Shown piece by piece: positions 15,481 through 25,232 of a stretch of DNA of 55,145 nucleotides; positions within the stretch are counted from its first letter, which is position 1, and each line of letters begins with the position of its first letter. The position numbers and the translations under genes are program-made. The notes below the pieces were generated by a model. That model searched no databases, was not told the DNA's origin, and worked only from the letters and a program-made list of their open reading frames with translations. The stretch is from Halioglobus japonicus (GTDB lineage Bacteria; Pseudomonadota; Gammaproteobacteria; Pseudomonadales; Halieaceae): NCBI GenBank assembly GCA_902705825.1, contig CACSIL010000051.1:132331-187475 (forward strand), read 5' to 3'.

Positions 15481-16893
15481 ATGGCTACGGTCAGGGTATT
15501 CAACCACCACGTTCATACATCATTTTATTGGCTAGCCCTGGTAGATGCAGCGCTGTTTGTGCTGGCTTTGTATGCTGGTACCTACATCCACAGCCTTGTT
15601 GCAATGCAACCTGGCAGTTTCCAGGCCATGATACCGGAAATTCCCAACCGCGCGCTGATCTACGCGGTGATTGCCGTGGTCTGCCTGTTTGCCATGGGCC
15701 TGTATGAACCTCGTATGCGCGAGGGCAGATCAGGCGTATTGGTGCGCACTCTGGGCGGATTTGCCACAGCCAGTCTATTCACTGCCGGTGTGTTCACGCT
15801 CCTGCCAGACGTTCAACAATGGCGCGGCATACTCTTATACACAGTGCTGCTGTCTTTCAGCGCCAACCTTATCAGCCGTATTGTGTTCATAAACCTGACG
15901 GATCTGGAACAGTTCAAAAGCCGTGTGTTGGTGTATGGCTCGGGCTCAGCCGCATCTACAATCACCAGCGCCATGCGGCGCAAGACGGATCGCCAGGGTT
16001 TTACCATTGTCGGCTTTGTCAGAGTTGAAGACGAGGATCCCAAGGTCACCGGAGAGCGCGTGATCAACCTGCGCCAACCGCTCGCTGAGTATGCCAAGCA
16101 GACAGAGATCGACCAGATCGTCGTTGCGCTGGACAATAAACGCGACCAAACACCTACTGATGAGCTGTTCAAATGCCGCCTGCAAGGTATTAAGGTCATG
16201 AACCTGGTGAACTTTTTTGAACGTGAAGCAGGCAAAATCCTGGTGGACTTTGCAAGCCCAGGTTGGATGACGCTGACAGAAGATCTCCGCAGCAGCGCCT
16301 CCAATAGCCTGACGAAACGCTGTTTTGATATTTTCGCCAGTTTTATTCTCCTGATGTCTACCTGGCCTATTATGCTGGTGACTGCGTTGGCCATCTGGAT
16401 AGAGGACGGCTTTAAAGCTCCCATCTTTTTCAGCCAGCAGCGCGTCGGCCTCAATGGCAAAGCCTTCCAGGTGCTCAAGTTCCGAAGCATGAGTATCGAC
16501 GCTGAAGGCGATGGCAAAGCGCGTTGGGCTACCTTGAATGACAGCCGGGTAACCAAAGTCGGCGCCTTCATTCGCCGCACTCGTATCGACGAACTGCCAC
16601 AGATATTTAACGTGCTCTCTGGCGAGATGGCTTTTATCGGCCCGCGCCCGGAACGGCCCGAGTTCGTACAACAGTTGGCAGAGCGAATCCCCTATTACAA
16701 CTCCCGACATGCCGTTAAGCCCGGCATCACCGGATGGGCACAACTGTGTTATCCCTACGGCGCCTCAGAAAATGATGCCAGGCAGAAACTGCAGTTCGAT
16801 CTGTACTACGTAAAAAACCAAAGCCTGTTTCTAGATTTGATGGTTACACTCAGCACCGTCGAGGTCGTTCTCTTCGGAAAAGGTGCCCGTTAG
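15481..16893 (+). CDS. XrtA/PEP-CTERM system sugar transferase (TIGR03013-type)
   Basis: A 470-residue polyprenyl-phosphate glycosyl-1-phosphate transferase. The N-terminal part has four to five transmembrane helices, followed by a CoA-binding-like Rossmann segment (VLVYGSGSAASTI). The C-terminal catalytic bacterial sugar transferase domain starts near KRCFDIF and includes FFSQQRVGLNGKAFQVLKFRSM and IGPRPERPEFV. It transfers a hexose-1-phosphate onto undecaprenyl phosphate as the first step of the repeat unit. Family and context match the initiating transferase of exosortase-A loci. AAAGGA and GGAG lie just before the ATG. The next gene is separated by a strong inverted repeat and a sigma-54 promoter, so it is probably a separate unit. 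Confidence 0.92.
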   Translation: MATVRVFNHHVHTSFYWLALVDAALFVLALYAGTYIHSLVAMQPGSFQAMIPEIPNRALIYAVIAVVCLFAMGLYEPRMREGRSGVLVRTLGGFATASLFTAGVFTLLPDVQQWRGILLYTVLLSFSANLISRIVFINLTDLEQFKSRVLVYGSGSAASTITSAMRRKTDRQGFTIVGFVRVEDEDPKVTGERVINLRQPLAEYAKQTEIDQIVVALDNKRDQTPTDELFKCRLQGIKVMNLVNFFEREAGKILVDFASPGWMTLTEDLRSSASNSLTKRCFDIFASFILLMSTWPIMLVTALAIWIEDGFKAPIFFSQQRVGLNGKAFQVLKFRSMSIDAEGDGKARWATLNDSRVTKVGAFIRRTRIDELPQIFNVLSGEMAFIGPRPERPEFVQQLAERIPYYNSRHAVKPGITGWAQLCYPYGASENDARQKLQFDLYYVKNQSLFLDLMVTLSTVEVVLFGKGAR

Positions 16894-16910
16894 AGCATAC
16901 CCGTCTGGCT

Positions 16911-16938
16911 TGACACATCGGGTGACCCAAATGTGTCA
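16911..16938 (+). promoter_or_regulatory. Putative enhancer-binding-protein site (8-bp inverted repeat)
   Basis: TGACACAT (16911-16918) and ATGTGTCA (16931-16938) form a perfect 8-bp inverted repeat around a spacer that itself contains GGGTGACCC. It lies 85 bases before the -24 element at 17024, the same distance as the site upstream of the PEP-CTERM gene. The proximal flank GTGTCAG-NNTNTTTTACA is shared by both (15 of 18 positions). It could double as a terminator hairpin for the transferase gene, but there is no T-run directly after it. Confidence 0.65.
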
Positions 16939-17023
16939 GGATATTTTACACTCCCCTATTGTTGGCGCCGAATTCTGACGCTAACATCCCGCAAGCGCTT
17001 ATTGTACTAAGTACTAGCCAAAT

Positions 17024-17039
17024 AGGCGCGAAATTTGCA
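17024..17039 (+). promoter_or_regulatory. Sigma-54 (-24/-12) promoter
   Basis: AGGCGCGAAATTTGCA matches TGGCACG-N4-TTGCA at the invariant GG and GC with exact 10-base spacing, and in the whole -12 half. Two mismatches lie in the -24 half. It is 48 bp before the small membrane protein gene and would drive that gene and probably the GGDEF-EAL gene. Confidence 0.75.
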
Positions 17040-17086
17040 TATCAATTGCACTTTCTATCTCAGCGGGCTAGAGGATTGTTATTGTA

Positions 17087-17356
17087 ATGGATGTGGTACT
17101 CATCATCCTCGGGCTCTCGGGTTTGGGCGCCGTAGCGGTATCTACGTATGTATTTACTGTGGCGGCCAGAACGTATGTGTCCGATGACCATGAAAACCGT
17201 CGCGGAAACGCAGACAAAAGGCATCCCCGCGAGCGAGTTGCCCGCAATCCCGGCGACCGGCGAAGCGGCCGACCTGTAACATTTCCCCTCACCGTCAACA
17301 GTATCCTGATTGCCAACGACCGCCGCACTCGCCCGGACAGGCGGGCGACAGGCTGA
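17087..17356 (+). CDS. Small membrane protein with Arg-rich tail, unknown function
   Basis: An 89-residue protein that I do not recognise. Residues about 4-27 form one transmembrane helix (VVLIILGLSGLGAVAVSTYVF). The rest is strongly basic, with repeated D-R-R and R-P-D-R-R clusters and a short hydrophobic patch (TFPLTVNSILIAN). AGAGGA lies 11 nt before the ATG. It is the first gene after the sigma-54 promoter at 17024 and is followed by the GGDEF-EAL gene. The codon content resembles its neighbours and the promoter/ribosome-site context supports a real gene. A regulatory or anchoring role is only a guess. Confidence 0.7.
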   Translation: MDVVLIILGLSGLGAVAVSTYVFTVAARTYVSDDHENRRGNADKRHPRERVARNPGDRRSGRPVTFPLTVNSILIANDRRTRPDRRATG

Positions 17357-17614
17357 CCTCGCCCCACCTTGCGCCTTTGCTTACTTGGTAATGCTGCGCT
17401 AGATCTGTGATTGCACCGCTAATCCAATTCATGCTATTTTCCGCGCAAGTGCTTGTTTTTATATAATAATCTACCCACCTTAATGTCGTCATGTGAATGG
17501 GGCAAGTAAACAGGCGATACCCCAGCGGTTGGTTGGGCAGACCGGGATGTAACTAATGGCAATAATCGAGACCGGTTCCACGCCAGGCATTGCAGGGGTG
17601 AGGAATCCAGGCCC

Positions 17615-19945
17615 ATGACGATCGCTGGCAAAATTAATGCCCTGGTGATATCCACAGCGGTTGCAGCCGGCTGCATTCTCATCGCCACAGTGTTCCAGCG
17701 CGAGTACTCCTCGACCCGTGAGCGGGTCATCGAACAATCGATCAACCTGGTACAGAGTCAGCCGCAGTTACAGGTAGCAATCTACCTCAAGGACAACACC
17801 GAGTTACAGGCGACACTGCAGGACATACTCGGGGCGTCACCCACGATCCTGTATGCCATTGCCCGCGATCAGGTTGGCCTTGAGCTTGACCGTGTGCAAG
17901 CAGCGGCCGGCACTACGGATTACGCCTTTGCGCCATTCGATGAAATTCGCGGCAACACCTCCATATTGGAGGTCAATATCAGGCCGCGGACAAACGGTTC
18001 CGCCGGGTCTGAGTCGGCATTTTTGTCAGCGCTGCCTGGAAGCGGGCTCATCTGGGATCTGACTGTTCCTGTGTTATCGGTCATCAATCCACTGCACGAA
18101 AATGTGGGTCGAGAGGCGCTGGGTGCTGCTCTGGCAGAATCACGCACAGCGAGCAGCTTGTATGTCGTGGGGTATATTCAGCTGGGAATCAGTCGCTCGA
18201 TGGTGCTGCAACAAGTCCTTCCAAACATGCTGACAGTGGTGGGATTGGCGATAGGTTTCATCCTGCTGTGCAGTGTTTCCAGCAGACGCATAGCACGCCG
18301 CATTACCGCGCCCTTTGCCATGATAAAACGCATGGCGGACGATATTTCATCTGGCACCGCAGTGCAGCAGCGAGGGCTGGCGGACAGCGGTGAATTCAAG
18401 GAAGTGGTGGTGCTGCTCAACACCATCATCGGGGGGCTAAACACCTACAAAACACGGATGGATGTCGATCATCAGCTGCTCAGTATGAAGGTAGAGGAGC
18501 GCACCTCGCAACTGTCAAAACGTAATGAGGAGTTGAGTCAGGCGGTAAAACAGGTCACCGAAACCAAAGATCGCCTGCGTAAACTGGCCTATTACGACAG
18601 CCTTACCGGACTGCCAAACCGCCGCCTGTTCACTGAACAGCTGGATCTGCTGTTGCGCTTGGCCAAGCGAAACAAGGAAATGCTGGCACTGCTTTTCCTC
18701 GACCTGGATAACTTCAAGCGTATCAATGATTCACTCGGACACAGTTCTGGCGATTTATTGCTGCGTGAGGTTGCTAAACGGCTGTCCAAATGCGTTCGGG
18801 AGAGCGACGTTATTGCCCACTATGTGGAGCCGAGCTCACAGATCGATGTCTCCCGCCTCGGCGGCGATGAATTTACCGTTGTTCTCAATCAACTCGACAA
18901 TGCCGATTCCGCGGCGATGGTCGCACAGCGCCTGCTCAATATGCTGTCGCAGCCAGTTACCATTGAAGGGCATGAACTTGTTGTTACCCCCAGCATCGGT
19001 ATCGCCATAGCCAGTGCCGACGCAGCCGACACAGAAACAGTCGAAGGACTGTTGAAAGCGGCGGATACCGCCATGTACCACGCCAAATCCTCCGGCAAGA
19101 ATAAATTCATGTTCTACAGCAGCGACATGGATGCCACCGGTGTGGAACGACTGGAATTGGAAAACGCCCTGCGCAAGGCTTTGGAAAACAATGGCCTGGA
19201 GCTACATTACCAGGCACAGGTAGACACGCTGACCGGCATGGTGACGGGTGCCGAGGCCCTGATGCGCTGGCCCCATGAAGAACTCGGCATGGTGCCGCCC
19301 TTCAAATTCATCCCGTTGGCGGAAGAGATGGGGCTGATCGGCGCGCTGGGTGAATGGGGCCTGGAAGAGGCCTGCCGGCAAATGGTGGAATTGCAGTCTT
19401 CGGGTCTGGAACTGCCAAAAGTCTCGGTCAACGTCTCTGCACTGCAGTTCAACCAGAGTTTCATCACCCGTGTATCAGAGGTTCTGACGACTAGCGGACT
19501 GCGCCCCAGGCGCCTGCAACTTGAACTCACGGAAGGCATTATGATGGACAACAAGGAGGACACCATTCGCGCCTTGGCCCATCTCAAAGACCTGGGTGTG
19601 CAACTCTCCATCGATGATTTTGGTACCGGTTACTCCTCCTTGAGTTATCTCAGTCGATTCCCGCTGGACGAACTGAAGATCGACCGCAGTTTCGTGATTG
19701 ATTTTGACAAGAGCGAAAACGACGCCAGCCTGGTGATAGCCATTATCGCCATGGCCAGAAGTATGCGATTGAAGCTGGTGGCTGAAGGCGTGGAAACACA
19801 GGAGCAATACCACTTCCTGCGCAACAACGGCGCGAGCGTTATCCAGGGATATCTGTTCAGTAAACCGGTACCACTGGAGGAACTCAAAACCATGCTGGTT
19901 CCCGGCTATTTCAAGGCACAAATCGCTCAACTAAACGCTGACTGA
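17615..19945 (+). CDS. Membrane-bound GGDEF-EAL cyclic-di-GMP enzyme
   Basis: A 776-residue protein: a transmembrane helix (about 5-27), a periplasmic sensor region (about 30-200), a second helix (about 205-225), a HAMP-like linker and coiled coil, then GGDEF and EAL domains. The cyclase motif RLGGDEF is intact. The phosphodiesterase residues are also present: [40 protein letters not shown]. Both activities are therefore possible. An RESD inhibitory-site-like motif is separated from GGDEF by an insertion of about 12 residues, so allosteric inhibition may be altered. GAGGA precedes the ATG. Position in the exopolysaccharide locus, behind a sigma-54 promoter, suggests control of matrix production. 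Confidence 0.92.
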   Translation: MTIAGKINALVISTAVAAGCILIATVFQREYSSTRERVIEQSINLVQSQPQLQVAIYLKDNTELQATLQDILGASPTILYAIARDQVGLELDRVQAAAGTTDYAFAPFDEIRGNTSILEVNIRPRTNGSAGSESAFLSALPGSGLIWDLTVPVLSVINPLHENVGREALGAALAESRTASSLYVVGYIQLGISRSMVLQQVLPNMLTVVGLAIGFILLCSVSSRRIARRITAPFAMIKRMADDISSGTAVQQRGLADSGEFKEVVVLLNTIIGGLNTYKTRMDVDHQLLSMKVEERTSQLSKRNEELSQAVKQVTETKDRLRKLAYYDSLTGLPNRRLFTEQLDLLLRLAKRNKEMLALLFLDLDNFKRINDSLGHSSGDLLLREVAKRLSKCVRESDVIAHYVEPSSQIDVSRLGGDEFTVVLNQLDNADSAAMVAQRLLNMLSQPVTIEGHELVVTPSIGIAIASADAADTETVEGLLKAADTAMYHAKSSGKNKFMFYSSDMDATGVERLELENALRKALENNGLELHYQAQVDTLTGMVTGAEALMRWPHEELGMVPPFKFIPLAEEMGLIGALGEWGLEEACRQMVELQSSGLELPKVSVNVSALQFNQSFITRVSEVLTTSGLRPRRLQLELTEGIMMDNKEDTIRALAHLKDLGVQLSIDDFGTGYSSLSYLSRFPLDELKIDRSFVIDFDKSENDASLVIAIIAMARSMRLKLVAEGVETQEQYHFLRNNGASVIQGYLFSKPVPLEELKTMLVPGYFKAQIAQLNAD

Positions 19946-20023
19946 ACCCGCCCACCACAGGTCCTGTTCTGCCATTTCCCGTCACTTGCGATCGAATGTT
20001 CCGCCAGATGGGTAGCGCTGGGG

Positions 20024-20029
20024 TATACT
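20024..20029 (+). promoter_or_regulatory. Candidate -10 element of recQ
   Basis: TATACT ends 8 nt before the ATG at 20038, so transcription would start at or next to the start codon. No convincing -35 or ribosome site is visible. Confidence 0.4.
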
Positions 20030-20037
20030 GCGCCGCG

Positions 20038-21828
20038 ATGAACAATGCCCAGCAGATCCTACAATCAGTCTTTGGTTACGAATCCTTTCGCGAGCCGCAG
20101 GACGCCATCATCCAGACTGTCATCGCCGGAGGTGATGCGCTGGTACTGATGCCCACTGGCGGCGGGAAATCCCTCTGCTACCAAATTCCCGCGCTCGCCA
20201 GACCCGGTTGCGGCATCGTCATCTCCCCTCTGATCGCACTGATGCAGGATCAGGTCAGTGCGATGCGACAACTGGGGGTGCGGGCGAGTTACCTGAACTC
20301 AACACTGGACGCCGATGAAGCGCGTACCGTGGAGCGGGAGTTGCGCAGCGGCGAACTCGATCTCCTTTACATCGCACCGGAGCGCCTGACACAGCCACGC
20401 TGTTTGGCTATGCTGGAGCAGGCAGACATTGCGCTGTTTGCGATTGATGAGGCGCACTGTGTGTCACAGTGGGGGCACGATTTTCGTGCCGACTACCTGC
20501 AACTGACGCTGTTGCACGAGCGCTTCCCGGATATCCCGCGTATAGCACTCACTGCGACTGCAGATGAACGCACCCGCACCGAGATTATCCAACGCCTGGA
20601 TCTGGCGCAAGCGGAACAATTTATAGCGGGCTTTGATCGCCCCAATATCCGCTACCGCATCGCTTTAAAAAACAACCCTCGCGCACAACTCCTGCATTTT
20701 TTAAAGGACGAACATGCGCAGGACGCCGGTATCGTCTACTGTCTCTCCCGCAAGAAAACGGAGGAAATCTCGCTGTGGCTGCAGGGGCAGGGATTCAACG
20801 CCCTGCCTTACCATGCCGGCCTGCCCTCCTCCCTGCGAGCCGATCACCAGGCGCGCTTTCTGCGCGAAGAAGGCGTCATTGTCGTCGCCACCATTGCCTT
20901 CGGAATGGGTATAGACAAGCCGGATGTACGATTTGTAGCTCATCTGGATATGCCGAAAACCGTGGAGTCCTACTACCAGGAGACCGGGCGCGCCGGACGC
21001 GACGGCGAACCGGCCGATGCCTGGATGATTTACGGTTTGCAGGACGTGATCAAGTTGCGACAGATGATGGCCAACTCCGATGGCAGCGAGGAGCACAAGC
21101 GGGCGGAACAGCACCGGTTGAACGCGATGCTGGGGCTGTGTGAAATCACCACCTGTCGGCGCCAAAGCTTGTTGAACTACTTTGGCGATACGCTGCATCA
21201 ACCCTGTGGCAACTGCGACACCTGTCTGGAGCCGGTGGACACCTGGGATGGTACAGAAGCAGCCCGCAAGGCACTGAGTACAGTCTATCGAACAGGCCAG
21301 CGTTTTGGCGTCAACCACCTTATCGACGTACTGCGCGGTGCAGACAGTGACAAGATCAAGCAGTTTGATCACCAACAGCTATCGACCTATGGCCTGGGCA
21401 AAGAGCTCGACAACACACAGTGGCGCTCGGTGTTCAGGCAGTTGGTAGCACGCGCCTACCTGAGCGTGGATATCGCACAGTTTGGCGCTTTGCGGCTGGA
21501 GGAAAAATGTCGCCCGCTGCTGCGTGGTGAGCAGGACATTCAACTGCGCCGCGACACTGGCGTCACACCCACCCGGCAACAGACCAAAACGGCACTGCCG
21601 GCCGATATCGATGTTGGCTTGTGGGAGGCGTTGCGCGAATGCAGGCGCGAACTGGCTGAGGAACAGGGCGTTCCTCCCTATGTCATTTTCCATGATCGCA
21701 GCCTGAAGGAAATGTGTGTGGTATTGCCGCGAACGCCAGAGGAGTTTGGGTACATCACCGGGGTGGGCGAAAGGAAGCTGGACAAATACGGGGCGGCATT
21801 TTTACGCGCCATCAACGAATATCTGTGA
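20038..21828 (+). CDS. recQ: ATP-dependent DNA helicase RecQ
   Basis: About 596 residues from the ATG at 20038, close to the 609 of E. coli RecQ. An upstream in-frame ATG at 19996 would add 14 residues that do not fit the family. Walker A is GGGKS near residues 41-45 and the DEAH box is at 137-140, followed by [10 protein letters not shown]. The zinc-binding cysteines appear as CEITTC then CGNCDTC, and an HRDC domain ends the chain. It unwinds DNA 3'-5' in recombination and repair. It lies just beyond the exopolysaccharide locus and is not functionally linked to it. Confidence 0.95.
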   Translation: MNNAQQILQSVFGYESFREPQDAIIQTVIAGGDALVLMPTGGGKSLCYQIPALARPGCGIVISPLIALMQDQVSAMRQLGVRASYLNSTLDADEARTVERELRSGELDLLYIAPERLTQPRCLAMLEQADIALFAIDEAHCVSQWGHDFRADYLQLTLLHERFPDIPRIALTATADERTRTEIIQRLDLAQAEQFIAGFDRPNIRYRIALKNNPRAQLLHFLKDEHAQDAGIVYCLSRKKTEEISLWLQGQGFNALPYHAGLPSSLRADHQARFLREEGVIVVATIAFGMGIDKPDVRFVAHLDMPKTVESYYQETGRAGRDGEPADAWMIYGLQDVIKLRQMMANSDGSEEHKRAEQHRLNAMLGLCEITTCRRQSLLNYFGDTLHQPCGNCDTCLEPVDTWDGTEAARKALSTVYRTGQRFGVNHLIDVLRGADSDKIKQFDHQQLSTYGLGKELDNTQWRSVFRQLVARAYLSVDIAQFGALRLEEKCRPLLRGEQDIQLRRDTGVTPTRQQTKTALPADIDVGLWEALRECRRELAEEQGVPPYVIFHDRSLKEMCVVLPRTPEEFGYITGVGERKLDKYGAAFLRAINEYL

Positions 21829-21905
21829 TCTGCGTGCCGCCTAAGGTTTGACCCGCGCTTGCTAACCGCGTAATTTCAATGCCTCAATAACTGAGAGGTA
21901 TCCCT

Positions 21906-23090
21906 GTGAGCAAAAAAATTCCCCGCTCGAATGACGACGACTACGGCCTGGACATCATCCGGGAGCGTCAGGCTTTTATTGAAGAAAATACGCCGGCAAA
22001 ACTGGATCACACCAAACAGTTTTCCTTCGAACCCGGCGAGATGTCCGGCAATATTGAAAACCTCTTCGGCGTGGCGCAGGTACCTATTGGACTGGCCGGT
22101 CCGCTGCTGATAAACGGTGAACACGCCAAGGGCGAATTCTTCGTGCCCATGGCCACTGTCGAGGGCACGATGCTGGCCAGCTACAACCGTGGCATGCGTG
22201 TTATCAGGGAAAGTGGTGGCGTGATCACCACTGTCTCAGGCGATGCAATGCAACGCGCGCCTGTTTTCGTTTTTCCCAGCGCCAGGGAGGCTCGGGATTT
22301 CGGCCTCTGGCTGGATGAACACTTTGAACAGATCAAAGCGACAGCGGAGTCCACAACATCGGTGGGCAAGCTGAATGAAATCGAGCACTACCACGCGCAC
22401 AATATGGTCTTTACGCGCTTCGATTACAGCACCGGCGATGCCGCCGGACAGAATATGACGAGCAAGGCCACCTTCTTCGCCTGCGAGTGGATCAACAAGG
22501 AATTCAAGGGAATATCGCACTATCTGCTGTCGGGTAATTTCGATACCGAGAAAAAAACCTCGTCCGTCAATATGCTCAAAGGGCGCGGCAGACGTGTCAC
22601 CGCCGAGATCACTATCCCGCGCGATGTGATGATCAAAAACCTGCGGATATCACCGGAGCAAATGCACTATGGCCAGGGCATCAGCACGCTCAGCGCCTTT
22701 CTGTCCAGTTCCTCCAACAACGCCGCCCACCCGGCGAATGGCCTGGCGGCACTGTATCTGGCAACCGGACAGGATATCGCCAATATCGGCGAGTCCAACC
22801 AGTGCACCACCTACAATAAAGTGACCCGCGATGGCGACTACTACTTTTCCATTACACTGCCGGCGCTGATTCTGGCCACCTACGGCGGCGGCACAGCCCT
22901 GCCGACGCAGCGCGAATGCCTGCAAATTATGGACTGTTTCGGCCCCGGCAAAGTCATGAAACTCGCAGAGATTGCCGCGTCGCTGGCACTTGCAGGCGAA
23001 CTCTCGCTGGGGGCAGCGGCGAAAATTGACAAAGAGACACGTACCAACGAATGGGTGGATGCCCATGAGCGGCTGGGCCGCAATCGCTGA
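21906..23090 (+). CDS. Hydroxymethylglutaryl-CoA reductase, class I-like
   Basis: A 394-residue enzyme with the HMG-CoA reductase core: ENLFG...PIGLAGPL, MATVEGTMLASYNRG, DAAGQNMTSKA, ATGQDIANIGES, GGGTALPTQ and AGELSLGAA. The expected catalytic residues are visible: Glu86, Lys187, Asp290 and His387 (in AHERLGRN). Motif spacing resembles the eukaryotic/archaeal class I form more than the bacterial class II form. It would reduce HMG-CoA to mevalonate with NADPH. Most gammaproteobacteria make isoprenoids by the MEP route, and no other mevalonate gene is present here. The start is GTG with GAGAGGT 7 nt upstream. It lies 24 bp before arfB. Confidence 0.9.
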   Translation: MSKKIPRSNDDDYGLDIIRERQAFIEENTPAKLDHTKQFSFEPGEMSGNIENLFGVAQVPIGLAGPLLINGEHAKGEFFVPMATVEGTMLASYNRGMRVIRESGGVITTVSGDAMQRAPVFVFPSAREARDFGLWLDEHFEQIKATAESTTSVGKLNEIEHYHAHNMVFTRFDYSTGDAAGQNMTSKATFFACEWINKEFKGISHYLLSGNFDTEKKTSSVNMLKGRGRRVTAEITIPRDVMIKNLRISPEQMHYGQGISTLSAFLSSSSNNAAHPANGLAALYLATGQDIANIGESNQCTTYNKVTRDGDYYFSITLPALILATYGGGTALPTQRECLQIMDCFGPGKVMKLAEIAASLALAGELSLGAAAKIDKETRTNEWVDAHERLGRNR

Positions 23091-23113
23091 GTGCTCTGCA
23101 CCGGACGTAGACA

Positions 23114-23530
23114 ATGAGTCTGAAAATCTCCAATCAGGTTGCTATTCCGCTGTCGGAAATTCAATTTCAGGCGATACGAGCGCAGGGCGCGGGCGGACAA
23201 AATGTCAACAAAGTGTCCTCCGCTGTTCACTTGCGCTTTAGTATCAATGCATCTTCCCTTCCCGAAGATTACAAGGAAGGCCTGCATAAAATGCGTGACC
23301 AGCGCATTACCGAGGATGGTGTCATCATCATTAAGGCGCAACGGTTTCGCAGTCAGGAAAAGAATCGCGAGGACGCGCTCAATCGACTGGCTGAGTTGGT
23401 AAGAGTCGCGGGCACAACGAAAAAAAAGCGCAAGCCCACTAAACCCAGCCGCAATAGCCAGAAAAAACGGATGGACAGCAAAACAAAGCACGGCCAACTG
23501 AAATCCCAACGCGGCCGTGTGAAGCTATAA
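23114..23530 (+). CDS. arfB: Alternative ribosome-rescue hydrolase ArfB
   Basis: A 138-residue peptidyl-tRNA hydrolase of the YaeJ/ICT1 type. The GGQ motif is at residues 27-29 in the context AQGAGGQNVNKV. The C-terminal tail is very rich in Lys and Arg, as needed to enter the empty mRNA channel of a stalled ribosome. Length and layout are standard. The ribosome site is weak and the gene follows the HMG-CoA reductase by 23 bp, so coupling is likely. Confidence 0.93.
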   Translation: MSLKISNQVAIPLSEIQFQAIRAQGAGGQNVNKVSSAVHLRFSINASSLPEDYKEGLHKMRDQRITEDGVIIIKAQRFRSQEKNREDALNRLAELVRVAGTTKKKRKPTKPSRNSQKKRMDSKTKHGQLKSQRGRVKL

Positions 23531-23569
23531 AAATAATGGATTGGGTACCACAGGTACCGGGACATACCT

Positions 23570-23989
23570 ATGCATAACAATGAATCCAACAAGGCTATTG
23601 TCACTGGATTTTTCGATGCCCTGAACCGGGGGGATGTGGATTACATCGTCAATACCTACTCGCCCGAGGGCTGCGTACAAACCATGGGACACACCTTGAT
23701 CTCTGGCGTCTTCAACCGCGACCAGATCGCCGAAAGTGTGCGTGGAATTTTCGATGTATTCCCTCAGGGTTTGAAATTTACCCCTCTGAGCATGATTGCA
23801 GAAGCGGACAAGGTCGCCGTAGAAGCAACCAGCGAGGGGCAACATGTCTCTGGCCAGATCTATCACAATGAGTATCACTTTCTATTTGAGTTTCAGGATG
23901 GAAAACTCCTCAGGCTTAAGGAGTACATGGATACAGAACGTGTGACGGATGTCCTGTGCGGTGGACAGCGTCCGTTGATTAATAGCTGA
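23570..23989 (+). CDS. NTF2-like (SnoaL-type) protein
   Basis: A 139-residue single-domain protein with an NTF2-like fold pattern: helix NKAIVTGFFDALNRGD, then VDYIVNTYSPEG, then strands ending LLRLKEYMDTERV. SnoaL-type proteins include small polyketide cyclases, isomerases and epoxide hydrolases, but no catalytic assignment can be made here. No signal peptide. It lies 42 bp before the Tat-signal protein on the same strand. A GGTACC-ACA-GGTACC repeat sits in the short gap from arfB. Confidence 0.75.
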   Translation: MHNNESNKAIVTGFFDALNRGDVDYIVNTYSPEGCVQTMGHTLISGVFNRDQIAESVRGIFDVFPQGLKFTPLSMIAEADKVAVEATSEGQHVSGQIYHNEYHFLFEFQDGKLLRLKEYMDTERVTDVLCGGQRPLINS

Positions 23990-24037
23990 AAATAAGAATA
24001 GCGACACCCCATACGCGATGAAGCGGGAGAAATGACT

Positions 24038-25222
24038 ATGCACCGACGCGAACTACTCAAAGGCGCTGCCCTGAGCAGCCTGGCCGGCACCCTACTGGCC
24101 CCGACAATAACTCTCGCAGCGCAGAATAAAGCCGAAAGCGATGCCGCACAGGCGCTGGTAGAGCTGCAACAGGCACTCGATGAACTGGAGACCGCCTTCG
24201 CCAGTCCCCAGTGGAAACTACGTACACCCCAGGATTACGCAGAGGCCCGACGCGTCATGCTGCACGCGCTGATGCATGGACTGCAAAGCTGGCTGGAGGC
24301 TGATCCTGCCAGACCATTTTTCACAGCGTTTATAAACCCACACAAGAAACTGCTGGGCGACAACCCCGACGCGCGTTACTACACCGCAGTCATTGACGAT
24401 CAGCACAGCTACAGAATTCGCGGCAATCTGGCCGGAGCCACCTACACCAGTTTTACCATTGAATTGGGGGCTGGAACAGACGGCGATGGCATAGGTTCCA
24501 CGCTAAACGACACGCAGTTCACCACAGATGAAAACGGCAACTACGAAATTATTCTCAGTGCGGAGAAGGCCGAGGGAAACTGGCTACCGATGACCAAGGG
24601 GGCATCCAGCGTCACCACTCGTCACTATTATGAGCGTGAGAAATCAATTAACAACGACCGGCTTCACCATATCCCGATAGACATCGAGAATCTTGACAAG
24701 GTACCGCCAAGAGCATCGCCAAATGATGCTGATATCGCTGCCGGGATTCGTCGCGTCACCACGTTTGTGAAAGGCAATGTCATCACGATGAACAATGACA
24801 ATAGCCCGTCCTGGGTGTCGCGGGTGCCAAACCAGTTCGTACCACCGAAAAAAGATGACAGTCACGAGGCAATAACCTATGCCGCTCGCGACAATGTCTA
24901 TGCAATGGCGCCGTTTGTGCTGGCGCCTGATCAGGCGCTGCTGATTCGCGGCCGGTTCCCCGAGTGCCGTTTTTCAAACGTGGTGCTGTTCAACCGCTTT
25001 CTGCAGACGCTGGATTATGAAGAACGCAGCATCTCTCTGAACAGGGCACAAACCGTGTTGGATGAGGATGGCAATTTTGAAATGATTCTGGCGCACCGCG
25101 ATCCGGGTCGCCCGAACTGGCTGGATACCGAAGGCCGACCCTACGGCGTCATGTTCTGGCGGTTTCAGTTACCCCAGGGTGACATCGCACCGCTGGAAAC
25201 CGAGGTAATCACGCTGTCCTAG
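24038..25222 (+). CDS. Tat-exported DUF1214-like protein
   Basis: About 394 residues. The N-terminus MHRRELLKGAALSSLAG has a twin-arginine signal and a hydrophobic stretch ending near TLAAQ, so folded export is predicted. The body has the pattern DARYYTAVIDDQHSYRIRG...YTSFTIE and a C-terminal FWRFQLP, which resembles DUF1214 proteins; this is an impression, not a search result. Of two ATGs, the second (24038) has GGAG at 8 nt, while the first (24032) is too close to it. The gene converges on the ThuA gene with only 10 bp between stops. Function unknown. Confidence 0.7.
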   Translation: MHRRELLKGAALSSLAGTLLAPTITLAAQNKAESDAAQALVELQQALDELETAFASPQWKLRTPQDYAEARRVMLHALMHGLQSWLEADPARPFFTAFINPHKKLLGDNPDARYYTAVIDDQHSYRIRGNLAGATYTSFTIELGAGTDGDGIGSTLNDTQFTTDENGNYEIILSAEKAEGNWLPMTKGASSVTTRHYYEREKSINNDRLHHIPIDIENLDKVPPRASPNDADIAAGIRRVTTFVKGNVITMNNDNSPSWVSRVPNQFVPPKKDDSHEAITYAARDNVYAMAPFVLAPDQALLIRGRFPECRFSNVVLFNRFLQTLDYEERSISLNRAQTVLDEDGNFEMILAHRDPGRPNWLDTEGRPYGVMFWRFQLPQGDIAPLETEVITLS

Positions 25223-25232
25223 TGCCCTGTGT

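Noticed and set aside
17625..17640. TGGCAAAATTAATGCC as a sigma-54 promoter
   Set aside because: It lies inside the GGDEF-EAL coding sequence and mismatches key bases of both halves.
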